The position numbers and the translations under genes are program-made. 64,000 bases of DNA from Shimia sp047124445 (GTDB taxonomy: Bacteria > Pseudomonadota > Alphaproteobacteria > Rhodobacterales > Rhodobacteraceae). Numbering within the stretch: the first letter of the stretch is position 1; every line of letters begins with the position of its first letter. The notes under the pieces are model-generated. The model saw only the letters and a program-made list of their open reading frames with translations, ran no database searches and was not told the origin of the DNA. Shown one piece after another: positions 34,686 through 44,086 of the stretch. The stretch spans positions 4,304,363 to 4,368,362 of the forward strand of contig NZ_CP138921.1 of NCBI RefSeq assembly GCF_047124445.1. The letters are read 5' to 3'.

Positions 34686-34704
34686 GCGGCTTACACAAAG
34701 CCGC
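34686..34704 (-). promoter_or_regulatory. Hairpin abutting the pyrC start codon
   Basis: GCGGCTT and AAGCCGC (7-bp arms, 5-base loop) end four bases upstream of the pyrC ATG, where a ribosome-binding site would lie. In E. coli a hairpin at this place controls pyrC translation. Whether the same happens here is inference. Confidence 0.4.
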
Positions 34705-34753
34705 GACCAGTGGCTAGTCTTTGTGCGCAAAACTTAGCGGTTTTGCGCCGGTT

Positions 34754-35698
34754 TTAACTGGCCAATCGCCCTTGATCGGCGTCCTGCACCAGCGCGTTCA
34801 AGTGGCGTAGGTATCGCGGCTCTTTTAAGCGCCGCGCAACGTTGGCACACAAAAGCGCAGTCACAAACGGCCGGTTCTTTTGTGATACCCGGCGCAACAA
34901 CCGATCCAGATACGGCACATGTGCGCGTCTTGCGCGATATAGTTTGTAAAACGCCGCCCGGCTCAAGGTGCCTGCTCCGGCTTTCACTAACACGCGATAG
35001 AGAATTTGCATTTCCAGCAGATCCTCTTCCAACGTCGCGCCCAGGTTTGGTGTAGGCAGCAACACTGTGTTTTCCCGGGCAAAAAGGGCTGCATGGATCG
35101 CATCAAAACTCTGTTTTGGATCATAAATCACAAAACACTGATCCGCTGCAGCGGCCATTTCCGGCGCAAAACCATATTGCCCGTCAAAGGCAATTTTGCG
35201 AGACTTGGGGAAACGCTTGTCCCATCCCGCAAGGCGAGGGGACAGCGTGGCTTGCGGGCGAATTGCAACCACCTGCGCATCTGACGCGACAATCGAAAAC
35301 GCCGCTGCCGCATAGCCACAAGAGCCCGCGCCGTAAAACACCACCTCGTCAAACTCATCAAAGAAGCCGTCATCCGAAAGGCGGTCAAAATAGGCAATCA
35401 CTTCCGGATCGCGGAACCAGGTGTCGCCGTCACTCAATATGCAGAGATGAGACCAGCCCAACTCGCGCACCAACTCCCATCCCAGTGGATGCCCAGTGTC
35501 GCCGCGTTTTTGAATGCTATCGATGGTTTCAAAGGTGACCAGCAACACGGGCTTGTCTTCGACCAAGGTCGCCCAATGGCGTTTCCCAAGAGGTTGAAAA
35601 TGCCCGTTGGCCTCTGCAACTTGTTCCAATTGCGTCAGCCATTCATCCCGTGACAATCCAAGCATCGGCGTGTCAAAGCCGTTGGCGGTGTCCTGCAT
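34754..35698 (-). CDS. Unrecognised 314-residue protein with alpha/beta-hydrolase-like elbow
   Basis: This is a cytoplasmic protein without signal peptide or membrane spans. FYGAGSCGYAAAAFS (about residues 125-139) resembles a hydrolase nucleophile elbow, G-x-S-x-G, but its place in a fold is unproven. The rest has a WF/DGDTW motif (SDGDTWFRDPEVIAYF) and a helical, arginine-rich C-terminus. Roseobacter relatives are sometimes labelled phosphoadenosine phosphosulfate reductase, but I see none of the cysteine or substrate motifs of that family. The real cysH is at 47680. It is divergent from coxD, with 207 bases between. Confidence 0.7.
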   Translation of the reverse strand: MQDTANGFDTPMLGLSRDEWLTQLEQVAEANGHFQPLGKRHWATLVEDKPVLLVTFETIDSIQKRGDTGHPLGWELVRELGWSHLCILSDGDTWFRDPEVIAYFDRLSDDGFFDEFDEVVFYGAGSCGYAAAAFSIVASDAQVVAIRPQATLSPRLAGWDKRFPKSRKIAFDGQYGFAPEMAAAADQCFVIYDPKQSFDAIHAALFARENTVLLPTPNLGATLEEDLLEMQILYRVLVKAGAGTLSRAAFYKLYRARRAHVPYLDRLLRRVSQKNRPFVTALLCANVARRLKEPRYLRHLNALVQDADQGRLAS

Positions 35699-35905
35699 AT
35701 CGATGTTTTTCCTTACGCCCCTGGCCGTTTTGGCCTGATGAGTTGGCCTTGTTTTACGGCCTTTGGAGAAACCCTATATCCCATTTGCGGCGAAAATTGG
35801 GAGCGCATTGCAATTTTCTACAACTTTTGTCGTGGGGGGCGGTGCTTGACGCGGGTAAGTCCGCGATGCAGCGTGAGCGGAGCAAACTCAGCCAAAGGTC
35901 CACCT

Positions 35906-36814
35906 ATGCAAGACATTCAAAGCATCGACGACATCCAAAGGCTTTTGGCGGCAGAAGGCTATGTGTGTGGCCGACCTTTGGCGACCGTTGTTTTTCTGGC
36001 GCTGCGGCTCGGGCGTCCGATCTTTCTGGAAGGGGAAGCCGGGGTTGGCAAAACCGAGATTGCCAAGGCTTTGTCAGCCGCTTTGGGACGCAGCCTGATC
36101 CGTTTGCAATGTTACGAAGGTCTGGATGCCTCCAGCGCTGTCTATGAGTGGAATTTTGCAGCCCAGATGGTTGCTATTCGGACCGCAGAGGCGAGTGGTG
36201 GGGCAGATCGGGGCGCACTTCAGGAAGAGCTCTTTGGGCCAGACTACTTGGTTGAGCGCCCGCTTCTGAAAGCCATGCGGCCAGATCCGGCAGGTGCGCC
36301 GGTGCTGTTGATCGACGAGCTGGACCGCACCGATGAGCCATTTGAAGCATTCCTACTTGAGGCGCTCAGCGATTTTCAGGTGACCATCCCAGAAATCGGC
36401 ACCATCAAAGCGCCGCAACCCCCAATTGTGATTGTCACCTCGAACCGGACCCGTGAAGTGCACGACGCCCTTAAACGGCGGTGCCTGTACCATTGGGTCG
36501 ATTACCCAGATTTTGATCGCGAGATGGCCATTTTGCAGGCCCGTGCGCCTGAGGCCGCCGCAAGCCTCAGCCGCGAAGTGGTGGCGTTTGTACAGCGCTT
36601 GCGCACTGAGGATCTTTTTAAAAAACCCGGTGTGGCGGAAACCATTGATTGGGCCAAGTGTTTGTTGGCCTTGGATGTTTTGACGCTCAGTCCGGAGGTG
36701 ATCGCCGACACGCTGGGGGCGGTGCTCAAGTATCAAGACGACATTGCAAAGCTGCAAGGCTCAGAAGCCAAACGCTTGCTTGACGAGGCCCGCGCCTCTT
36801 TGGAACCGGCCTGA
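35906..36814 (+). CDS. coxD: MoxR-family AAA+ ATPase (CoxD-like), CODH maturation
   Basis: This 302-residue AAA+ ATPase has Walker A GEAGVGKTE (about residues 45-53), Walker B VLLIDELDR, sensor 1 VTSNRTRE and an arginine-containing C-terminal lid. CoxD proteins of this family are needed to assemble the copper-molybdenum or related site of CO dehydrogenases. The ATG at 35906 follows AAAGGT by five to six bases; an ATG at 35738 would add 56 poorly matching residues. It is the first of seven plus-strand genes that lead to coxM. Confidence 0.9.
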   Translation: MQDIQSIDDIQRLLAAEGYVCGRPLATVVFLALRLGRPIFLEGEAGVGKTEIAKALSAALGRSLIRLQCYEGLDASSAVYEWNFAAQMVAIRTAEASGGADRGALQEELFGPDYLVERPLLKAMRPDPAGAPVLLIDELDRTDEPFEAFLLEALSDFQVTIPEIGTIKAPQPPIVIVTSNRTREVHDALKRRCLYHWVDYPDFDREMAILQARAPEAAASLSREVVAFVQRLRTEDLFKKPGVAETIDWAKCLLALDVLTLSPEVIADTLGAVLKYQDDIAKLQGSEAKRLLDEARASLEPA

Positions 36815-36874
36815 TGCTTCATATGGCCTCAAATATCCCGGTGGGCATGGGGGGCTGGCCCCCCGTTTCGCACG

Positions 36875-38131
36875 ATGGCTGAGTACCTGCCGCTTGACGT
36901 CCCAGATGACCCGAAACTGACGCAAAACATCACCTGGTTTGCGCGGGCTTTGCGCAAAGCCGGGCTGTGCATAGGCCCGGGACAGGTGATCGAGGCTATC
37001 CGGGCGGTTGAGGCGTCCGGGTTCACCAGCAAGCAGGACTTTTTTTGGACCTTACACGCTTGTTTTGTCTCGCGACCGGAGCACCGCACTGTTTTTTCAC
37101 AGGTTTTCCGGCTCTATTGGCGTGATCCACGCTATCTGGAACATATGATGTCGATGATGCTGCCTGCTGTGCGTGGCGTACAGGAGGAGCGCGCGGGGCA
37201 AGCCGGTGAAAAACGCGCAGCAGAGGCGCTGTTGGATGGGGCCAATCAGGACCTTCCTGAGGGTATGGACCAGGAAGAGGCAGGCACTGAAATTGAAATA
37301 GATGCGTCTTTGACCATGTCGGCTGAAGAGAAACTGCGCACCCTGGACTTTGAACAGATGAGCACAGAGGAAACTGCGCAGGCCAAGCGCATGCTGTCTC
37401 GCCTGGCGTTGCCAGTGAAACCCATTGCCTCCCGGCGCACCAAATCTGATCCTCGAGGGGCCAAAATCGATTGGCGGAACACGATGCGGCAGTCCATGCG
37501 CCAAGGTGGAGATCTGTCTGGATTGGCCCGCAAAAGCCAGCGTATCCGGTGGCCAAATCTGGTGGTGATTTGTGACATTTCCGGTTCCATGAGCCAATAT
37601 AGCCGTATGGTGCTGCATTTTCTGCATGCGGTTGCCAACCAAAAAGGCGCGGGCTGGGCACGTGTGCATGGCTTCACGTTTGGTACGCGCCTTACCAACA
37701 TCACTCGCCACCTCGCCACGCGTGACGTGGACGCGGCCTTGGCCTCAGCCGGAGCCGAAGCGCAGGACTGGGAGGGCGGAACGCGGATCGGTGAGTGCTT
37801 GCACGCTTTTAACCGGGATTGGTCGCGTCGGGTCATGGGGCAAGGGGCTGTTGTCTTGTTGATTACCGACGGTCTGGATCGCGGGGCGCCCGAAGATTTG
37901 GCTAAAGAGATGCAACGTCTGCACCTGTCTGCGCGTCGTTTGATCTGGTTGAACCCGCTTCTCCGCTGGGAGGGCTTTGCTGCCAAGGCGCAGGGTATTC
38001 GTGCGATGCTGCCGCATGTCGACAGTTTCCGCGCGGGGCATTCGATTGCCTCGATAGAAGCGCTGGCGGAAGCGCTCTCTCGCCCAGACGACATCGGCGA
38101 GAAAGCGAGACTTCTTCAGGGACTTCAATGA
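36875..38131 (+). CDS. coxE: VWA domain-containing protein, CoxE-like
   Basis: This 418-residue protein has a C-terminal von Willebrand A domain. The metal site CDISGSMSQYS is of the DxSxS kind (about residues 232-242), and VLLITDGLDRG and GGTRIGE give the other metal-site loops. CoxE and MoxR ATPases act as chaperone pairs in metal-enzyme assembly. The arginine-rich region before the VWA domain (RRTKSDPRGAKIDWRNTMR) is typical of CoxE. It lies 60 bases after coxD. Confidence 0.9.
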   Translation: MAEYLPLDVPDDPKLTQNITWFARALRKAGLCIGPGQVIEAIRAVEASGFTSKQDFFWTLHACFVSRPEHRTVFSQVFRLYWRDPRYLEHMMSMMLPAVRGVQEERAGQAGEKRAAEALLDGANQDLPEGMDQEEAGTEIEIDASLTMSAEEKLRTLDFEQMSTEETAQAKRMLSRLALPVKPIASRRTKSDPRGAKIDWRNTMRQSMRQGGDLSGLARKSQRIRWPNLVVICDISGSMSQYSRMVLHFLHAVANQKGAGWARVHGFTFGTRLTNITRHLATRDVDAALASAGAEAQDWEGGTRIGECLHAFNRDWSRRVMGQGAVVLLITDGLDRGAPEDLAKEMQRLHLSARRLIWLNPLLRWEGFAAKAQGIRAMLPHVDSFRAGHSIASIEALAEALSRPDDIGEKARLLQGLQ

Positions 38132-38221
38132 GATGTGGGTGGCGAAAATGGTATTTCTGGAACATTCTCTCTTGTTGTTTGGCCTGCCCACACTCATGTT
38201 TTTGCGCTGAGGGAGAATGAG

Positions 38222-39190
38222 ATGAGCCAGATTCTAAAAGGCGCGCCCGAATTGGCGTTGGAGTGGCATCGCGCTGGACGTGGGGCCGCTTTGGCAACCG
38301 TTGTGCAGACTTGGGGATCCGCGCCGCGCCGTGTCGGTGCGCAAATGGTGGTTTCTGGTGATGGACAGATCGAAGGCTCGGTTTCGGGCGGCTGCGTCGA
38401 GGGGGCGGTTATGGTGGAAGCTATGGACGCAATCGATGGCGGTAAAGGAACTCTAATCGAATTTGGCGTAAGCGATGGCGACGCTTTTGCCGTTGGCTTG
38501 GCGTGCGGCGGGACAATCAAAGTCCTCGTTGAGCCTGTCGGATCGGTGATTTCGGAAGAAGTGCTTGCCGACCTGGTTGCCGCCCGAGAAGCGAGACAAG
38601 CTGTGGCCTATGTAGCGAATGCGGAAACTGGTGGCGGTTCTTTGACTGAGGAAGGGTTTGCAGACAGGTTCCGTATGGATCGATCCGGTCTGGAAGAAGA
38701 CGGACGGTTTGTGGCCATTCATAACCCACCGCTGCGCTTGGTGGTCGTAGGAGCCGTTCACATTGCGCAGGCTTTGGTCCCGATGGCACGGATTGCTGGG
38801 TTTGATCCCATCATCGTGGATCCCAGAGCGGCTTTCGGCTCCGAGGCGCGGTTTCCGGGGGAAACCATTTTAGATGAATGGCCAGATGAAGCGATGCAGA
38901 AGATTGGGCTGGATGCCCGAACAGCTTTGGTTTTGCTGACCCATGATCCCAAACTCGACGACCCCGCACTGCACATTGCGTTGAAATCAGACGCGTTTTA
39001 CGTCGGGGCCTTAGGCAGCACACGCACGCATGCCAAACGGGGGGAGCGTTTGTCAGAGGCTGGCTTTTCCAAAGAAGACATTGCGCGCATACACGGCCCA
39101 ATTGGTCTTGATATTGGCGCGGCGAGCCCGGCGGAAATTGGCGTTTCCATTCTCAGCGAGATGCTATCGGTGTTGAGGAAAGGCGCATGA
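38222..39190 (+). CDS. coxF: XdhC/CoxF-family molybdenum cofactor insertion protein
   Basis: This 322-residue protein has the XdhC N-terminal motif (TWGSAPRRVGAQMVVSGDG, VSGGCVEGAV, ACGGTIKVLVEP) and a Rossmann-like C-terminal domain (VVGAVHIAQALVPMARIAGF). XdhC proteins bind molybdopterin cofactor and help insert it into xanthine dehydrogenase-type enzymes. The ATG at 38222 follows GGGAGA. A GTG at 38135 would add 29 residues that do not match the family. Its stop overlaps the next gene by four bases. Confidence 0.92.
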   Translation: MSQILKGAPELALEWHRAGRGAALATVVQTWGSAPRRVGAQMVVSGDGQIEGSVSGGCVEGAVMVEAMDAIDGGKGTLIEFGVSDGDAFAVGLACGGTIKVLVEPVGSVISEEVLADLVAAREARQAVAYVANAETGGGSLTEEGFADRFRMDRSGLEEDGRFVAIHNPPLRLVVVGAVHIAQALVPMARIAGFDPIIVDPRAAFGSEARFPGETILDEWPDEAMQKIGLDARTALVLLTHDPKLDDPALHIALKSDAFYVGALGSTRTHAKRGERLSEAGFSKEDIARIHGPIGLDIGAASPAEIGVSILSEMLSVLRKGA

Positions 39191-40173
39191 AGTTTGGCGC
39201 GGTACCTGTTGCGGATGCGCTGGGCGCCGTCTTGGCGCACTCTCTGGCGGCTGGGAAACGTATTCCTAAGGGCACCGTACTTGGGTCGGACCACTTGGCC
39301 GCTCTCAAAGACGCAGGGTTTCAGGAAGTTACGGTGGCCCGCCTAGAGCACGGCGATGTCGATGAGGACACCGCAGCCTCAAAACTGGCGCAGGCGATTC
39401 TAGCTGGCGTCGAAGGAATTCGCGCCACCGGCGCCGGGGCTGGGCGAGTGAACCTCTATGCAGAGCATTGCGGGGTGATGCGGATCAATGCCGAGATCGT
39501 GCATAAGATCAATGCGATAGATCCGATGATCACTGTGGCCACGGTGCCCGACTATCATCGCGTCGATGCAGACGGCATGATAGCCACGATCAAGATCATT
39601 TCCTATGCCGTGCCGAAGGCTGCGCTTGAAGCGGCAACGGCTGTTGCAAAAGGCGCCGCCTCGCTGCTGCGGCCCGCCTTTTCATCGGCGACGTTGATAG
39701 AGACAACCATCGGGGACACGCCTTCCGACAAAGGCCGCCGCGCCATGGCGGGCCGTGTTGAACGCATGGGGATGCACCTTAGCGAGCGGGTCCTGGTCCC
39801 GCACCAGGAAGCGCCTCTGGCGCAAGCTATCGCCGCTGCGCCCGGAGATGTTATTTTTGTGCTGACGGCGTCGGCGACTTCGGATGTGATGGATGTGGCC
39901 CCAGAGGCTTTGCGGGGCGCTGGCGGGATTGTAGAACGCTTTGGTATGCCTGTTGACCCCGGTAACCTGCTGTTTCTAGGGAGGATTGGCGAGAAACCTG
40001 TGATCGGATTGCCGGGCTGTGCTCGGTCGCCTGCTCTCAACGGTGCAGATTGGGTTCTGGAGCGCGTGATCTGCGGTCTAGAGGTGTCCCACTCTGATAT
40101 CGCCGCCATGGGCGTTGGTGGCTTATTGAAAGAAATTCCGATCCGCCCGATGCCCCGTGAAAAGGGCATCTAA
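39187..40173 (+). CDS. MoeA/MogA-like molybdopterin-binding protein
   Basis: This 328-residue protein has the molybdopterin-binding fold of MoeA/MogA (VFVLT region DVIFVLTASATSDVMDVAPEA; GMPVDPGNLLFLG). It is shorter than MoeA and lacks its domain II/III arrangement. It is known in operons of molybdenum hydroxylases. It may modify or hand over the cofactor to the CoxL-type subunit. It overlaps coxF by four bases, so it belongs to the same unit. The short form and lack of an NTP-transferase part make the exact reaction uncertain. Confidence 0.8.
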   Translation: MKFGAVPVADALGAVLAHSLAAGKRIPKGTVLGSDHLAALKDAGFQEVTVARLEHGDVDEDTAASKLAQAILAGVEGIRATGAGAGRVNLYAEHCGVMRINAEIVHKINAIDPMITVATVPDYHRVDADGMIATIKIISYAVPKAALEAATAVAKGAASLLRPAFSSATLIETTIGDTPSDKGRRAMAGRVERMGMHLSERVLVPHQEAPLAQAIAAAPGDVIFVLTASATSDVMDVAPEALRGAGGIVERFGMPVDPGNLLFLGRIGEKPVIGLPGCARSPALNGADWVLERVICGLEVSHSDIAAMGVGGLLKEIPIRPMPREKGI

Positions 40174-40317
40174 GAAAGGCTGACGTTTTGTGCTGCGTGT
40201 GCAGCTACGACCAATGTCTACGCCCCCTCTTGGAATTGTCAGAAAAAGCGTCTTCTCAAGTTGCAATGCTGCTGCTTTACTCTTGCTTAATGACAATAGC
40301 CAATTTGGGAGGAGCCA

Positions 40318-40803
40318 ATGTCACAGGTCACCATGACCGTGAATGGCAAGGAAATGTCCGGCGATGCCGAAGGACGCACTTTGCTCAGTCAATTTCTTCG
40401 AGAAACCCTAGGATTAACCGGGACGCACGTTGGGTGTGACACAAGCCAATGTGGTGCTTGTGTGGTGCATGTCGATGGTGTTGCCGTAAAAGCCTGCACA
40501 ATGCTGGCGATGGAAGCTGATGGCGCATCGGTTGATACTATCGAGGGGCAGGCGGCACCGGATGGCACTTTGAACGCGCTGCAACAAGCGTTTCAGGATC
40601 ATCACGGTTTGCAGTGTGGATTCTGTACCCCCGGCATGATCATGTCTGCGGCGGATCTTTTAAAAAACAATCCGAAGCCCACCGAAGCAGAAGTACGCCA
40701 CCATCTGGAGGGCAACATCTGCCGCTGCACAGGCTACCACAATATCGTCAAGGCGATCATGGCTGCCAGCGGTCAGGATGTGAGCAGCATTGCAGCAGAG
40801 TAA
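40318..40803 (+). CDS. coxS: [2Fe-2S] small subunit of CO dehydrogenase-type molybdenum hydroxylase
   Basis: This 161-residue iron-sulfur subunit carries two [2Fe-2S] clusters. The plant-type ferredoxin motif is GCDTSQCGACVV and the second is CGFCTPGM with CRCTGYHNI. It passes electrons from the molybdenum site in CoxL to FAD in CoxM. The ribosome-binding site GGGAGGAG is excellent. The order S-L-M, not M-S-L, fits the form II group. A gap of 144 bases upstream probably holds an internal promoter. Confidence 0.96.
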   Translation: MSQVTMTVNGKEMSGDAEGRTLLSQFLRETLGLTGTHVGCDTSQCGACVVHVDGVAVKACTMLAMEADGASVDTIEGQAAPDGTLNALQQAFQDHHGLQCGFCTPGMIMSAADLLKNNPKPTEAEVRHHLEGNICRCTGYHNIVKAIMAASGQDVSSIAAE

Positions 40804-40903
40804 GCCGTTTTGACCGCGTTTGAGGAGGCGCGGCCCTAACTGGTTTTGATTTTGAGCCGGACGCGCGAGGCTTTTGCCCGCTCCGGTTTTAGGGAGGAAA
40901 GAC

Positions 40904-43267
40904 ATGCCTAAGGATAGTGGCATCGGCGCCAGCCCAAAGCGGCGCGAAGACGTCCGGTTTCTAAGTGGAACCGGCAATTATACTGACGATATTCAAGTCA
41001 ATGGTCAGGCTTACGTGCATTTCCTGCGCTCTGACATTGCCCATGCGAAAATCAATGGCATCAACTTGGATGCCGCCTCGGCTATGCCTGGTGTTATCAA
41101 GATTTTCACCGGCGCGGATTTCGAAGGCGTTGGTGGCATCCCTTGTGGTTGGCAAGTGACGGACCGTCATGGAGAGCCGATGCAGGAGCCGGCACACCCG
41201 GTTCTGGCGCAAGGCAAAGTGCGCTACGTTGGCGATCAGATCGCGGCCGTGGTTGCCGAAACTCTGGAGCAGGCCCGCGATGCGGCGGAGGCCATCGAGG
41301 TGGACCTCGAGGAACTGCCCGCCGTAGTGGATATGAAGGCTGCACTGGCCGAGGGCGCCACAAAGGTGCACGACGATCTGACCAGCAACCTCTGCTACGA
41401 CTGGGGGTTTGTTGAGGAGAACAAGCCTGCCGTCGATGCCGCGTTTGAGGCGGCGGCACATGTGACAACGCTCGAGTTGCGCAACAACCGCCTGGTGGCC
41501 AACCCGATGGAACCACGTGTTGCGATTGGCGACTATAACCGCGCAACGGGTGACAGCACACTTTATACCACCAGCCAGAACCCGCACGTGATCCGCCTAC
41601 TGATGGGCGCGTTTGTTCTGGGCATTCCGGAACATAAGCTGCGCGTTGTTGCGCCGGATGTTGGCGGTGGTTTTGGGACCAAAATCTTCCACTATGCAGA
41701 AGAAGCGTTCTGTACGTTTGCAGCCAAGGCGCTGAACCGCGCGGTCAAATGGACATCTACAAGGTCGGAAGCGTTCATTTCCGATGCACATGGTCGTGAC
41801 CATGTGACCAAGATCGAGTTGGCGCTGGACGCGGACAACAACTTCACAGCGTTGCGTACTGATACGTACGCAAACATGGGCGCATATTTGTCGACATTTG
41901 CACCGTCCGTTCCAACTTGGCTGCACGGGACTCTGATGGCGGGCAACTACAAGACGCCATTGATCTATGTGAACGTCAAAGCGGTCTTCACCAACACAGT
42001 GCCTGTGGACGCATACCGTGGCGCTGGCCGTCCGGAGGCGACATTCCAACTTGAACGCGTGGTGGACAAAGCGGCGCGCGAGCTGGGTGTGGACCCAATT
42101 GCTCTACGTCGTCAGAACTTCATCACCGAGTTCCCCTATGCCACCCCTGTGGCGGTCGAATATGACACCGGCGACTACCACGGCACCATGGATGCGTTGG
42201 AGAAGATGGCGGATCTGTCTGGCTTTGAAGCGCGCCGCAAGGAAAGCGAAGCTCGCGGCAAGCTGCGTGGCTTTGGGGTGAACTGCTACATTGAGGCTTG
42301 CGGTATTGCGCCGTCAAACCTCGTAGGGCAGCTTGGAGCGCGCGCTGGCTTGTATGAAAGCGCGACCGTTCGTGTAAACGCGACAGGTGGTCTGGTTGTT
42401 ATGACAGGGTCACACAGCCATGGCCAAGGCCACGAGACCTCTTTCCCGCAAGTGATTGCCGAGATGATTGGCATTGACGAAAGCATGGTCGAGATTGTGC
42501 ACGGGGATACGGCCAATACCCCGATGGGCATGGGCACTTATGGTTCGCGTTCGCTGGCGGTAGGCGGCTCTGCCATGGTTCGGGCAACTGAGAAGATCAT
42601 TGCCAAAGCCAAGAAGATTGCCGCGCACCTGATGGAGGCGGCTGAAGCTGACATTGAGCTCAGAGACGGTGCCTTCTCGGTTGCGGGGACTGACAAGTCA
42701 GTGGCTTGGGGGGATGTAACGCTGGCTGCCTATGTGCCGCACAACTATCCCCTTGAAGATATTGAACCGGGTTTGGAGGAAACCGCGTTTTATGATCCTG
42801 CAAACTTCACCTATCCTTCCGGTGCTTATGCCTGCGAGGTGGAAGTGGACCCTGACACTGGCAAGGTCACCATCGAGGCATTTAATGCAGCGGATGACTT
42901 TGGCAACATTGTTAACCCGATGATTGTCGACGGTCAGGTGCACGGCGGTATTGGGCAAGGCATTGGCCAAGCGTTGCTTGAAAACGCGGCGTATGACGAG
43001 AACGGCCAGTTGTTGAGCGCGTCCTACATGGATTACGCGATGCCACGTGCCAGCGATGTGCCTTTCTACGGCGTAGACCATTCCAGCCAAACACCCTGTA
43101 CTCACAACCCGCTTGGGGTGAAGGGCTGCGGTGAGGCCGGTGCCATTGGTTCGCCTCCAGCGGTCGTGAACGCGGTTGTTGACGCGTTGCGTTCTGGTGG
43201 GCATGACATTCATCATATCGATATGCCTGTGTCGCCATCGCGCGTCTGGCAGGCAATGAACGGATAA
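40904..43267 (+). CDS. coxL: Form II CO dehydrogenase-like molybdenum hydroxylase large subunit
   Basis: This 787-residue molybdopterin subunit binds molybdopterin cytosine dinucleotide. The active-site loop is AYRGAGR at residues 370-376, the form II signature. Form I enzymes that oxidise CO have AYXCSFR with a copper-binding cysteine, which is absent here. The conserved glutamate is in GCGEAGAIG near the C-terminus. The Q-loop-like GGGFGTK is at about 254-260. The ATG at 40904 follows GGGAGGA; an ATG at 40874 would add ten residues. The true substrate may be an aldehyde or purine-like compound rather than CO. Confidence 0.93.
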   Translation: MPKDSGIGASPKRREDVRFLSGTGNYTDDIQVNGQAYVHFLRSDIAHAKINGINLDAASAMPGVIKIFTGADFEGVGGIPCGWQVTDRHGEPMQEPAHPVLAQGKVRYVGDQIAAVVAETLEQARDAAEAIEVDLEELPAVVDMKAALAEGATKVHDDLTSNLCYDWGFVEENKPAVDAAFEAAAHVTTLELRNNRLVANPMEPRVAIGDYNRATGDSTLYTTSQNPHVIRLLMGAFVLGIPEHKLRVVAPDVGGGFGTKIFHYAEEAFCTFAAKALNRAVKWTSTRSEAFISDAHGRDHVTKIELALDADNNFTALRTDTYANMGAYLSTFAPSVPTWLHGTLMAGNYKTPLIYVNVKAVFTNTVPVDAYRGAGRPEATFQLERVVDKAARELGVDPIALRRQNFITEFPYATPVAVEYDTGDYHGTMDALEKMADLSGFEARRKESEARGKLRGFGVNCYIEACGIAPSNLVGQLGARAGLYESATVRVNATGGLVVMTGSHSHGQGHETSFPQVIAEMIGIDESMVEIVHGDTANTPMGMGTYGSRSLAVGGSAMVRATEKIIAKAKKIAAHLMEAAEADIELRDGAFSVAGTDKSVAWGDVTLAAYVPHNYPLEDIEPGLEETAFYDPANFTYPSGAYACEVEVDPDTGKVTIEAFNAADDFGNIVNPMIVDGQVHGGIGQGIGQALLENAAYDENGQLLSASYMDYAMPRASDVPFYGVDHSSQTPCTHNPLGVKGCGEAGAIGSPPAVVNAVVDALRSGGHDIHHIDMPVSPSRVWQAMNG

Positions 43268-43281
43268 GCGGAGGAAATATA

Positions 43282-44070
43282 ATGTATAATTTCGACTTCG
43301 AAAAACCCTCCACAATCGCGGACGCTGTGTCTTCGCTGGGCGCCGAGGATGCTCAAGCGCTGGGTGGGGGGCAGACGTTGCTCCCTACGATGAAGCAACG
43401 ATTGGCGAGTCCGTCTAAGCTGGTGAGCCTGAAAGGCATTGCGGAGATGCAAGGCATCTGCACTGGCGATGACGGGGCATTGTGCATCGGCGGCGCCACA
43501 GCGCATGCGGATGTTGCCGCAGGTGCGGGTGCCTATGGAGGACTTGCTGGTCTTGCTGCCGGCATCGGTGACCCTGCGGTACGTGCACGTGGTACCATTG
43601 GCGGCTCCTTGGCCAACAATGATCCGGCAGCGTGCTATCCGGCAGGCGCTTTGGCTTCAGGAGCAACCATCGTCACCAACGCACGTGAGATCGCAGCGGA
43701 CGAATATTTCCAGGGCATGTTCACAACGGCCCTGGATGAAGGGGAGATCATCACCGAAGTCCGGTTCCCGGTACCTGAGGCGTCAAACTATCAGAAGTTT
43801 GAGCAGCCTGCTTCACGCTTTGCACTGGTTGGTGTGTTTGTCGCCAAATACGCGGATGGTGTGCGGGTTGCCGTCACTGGTGCGTCTGAGGACGGCGTGT
43901 TCCGCTGGTCGGAAGCCGAGGCGGCTTTGTCGGGTAACTTCTCGGCGGATGCGATTGTCGATATGGCACCAGGTGCGGATGGCATGATCTCCGATCTGCA
44001 TGGCACTGCAGCCTATCGCGCACATCTGGTGGGGGTTCTGACGCGCCGAGCGGTGGCTGCGGCGGGCTAA
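43282..44070 (+). CDS. coxM: FAD-binding medium subunit (CoxM) of CO dehydrogenase-type enzyme
   Basis: This 262-residue flavoprotein has GGGQTLLPTMK (about residues 30-40) and TIGGSLANNDPA near 111-122, the FAD-binding loops of the family. It takes electrons from the iron-sulfur subunit and hands them to the respiratory chain or another acceptor. It follows coxL by 14 bases and is closed by a strong terminator 17 bases after its stop. Confidence 0.95.
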   Translation: MYNFDFEKPSTIADAVSSLGAEDAQALGGGQTLLPTMKQRLASPSKLVSLKGIAEMQGICTGDDGALCIGGATAHADVAAGAGAYGGLAGLAAGIGDPAVRARGTIGGSLANNDPAACYPAGALASGATIVTNAREIAADEYFQGMFTTALDEGEIITEVRFPVPEASNYQKFEQPASRFALVGVFVAKYADGVRVAVTGASEDGVFRWSEAEAALSGNFSADAIVDMAPGADGMISDLHGTAAYRAHLVGVLTRRAVAAAG

Positions 44071-44086
44071 GCCTTCCCACCTAAAA

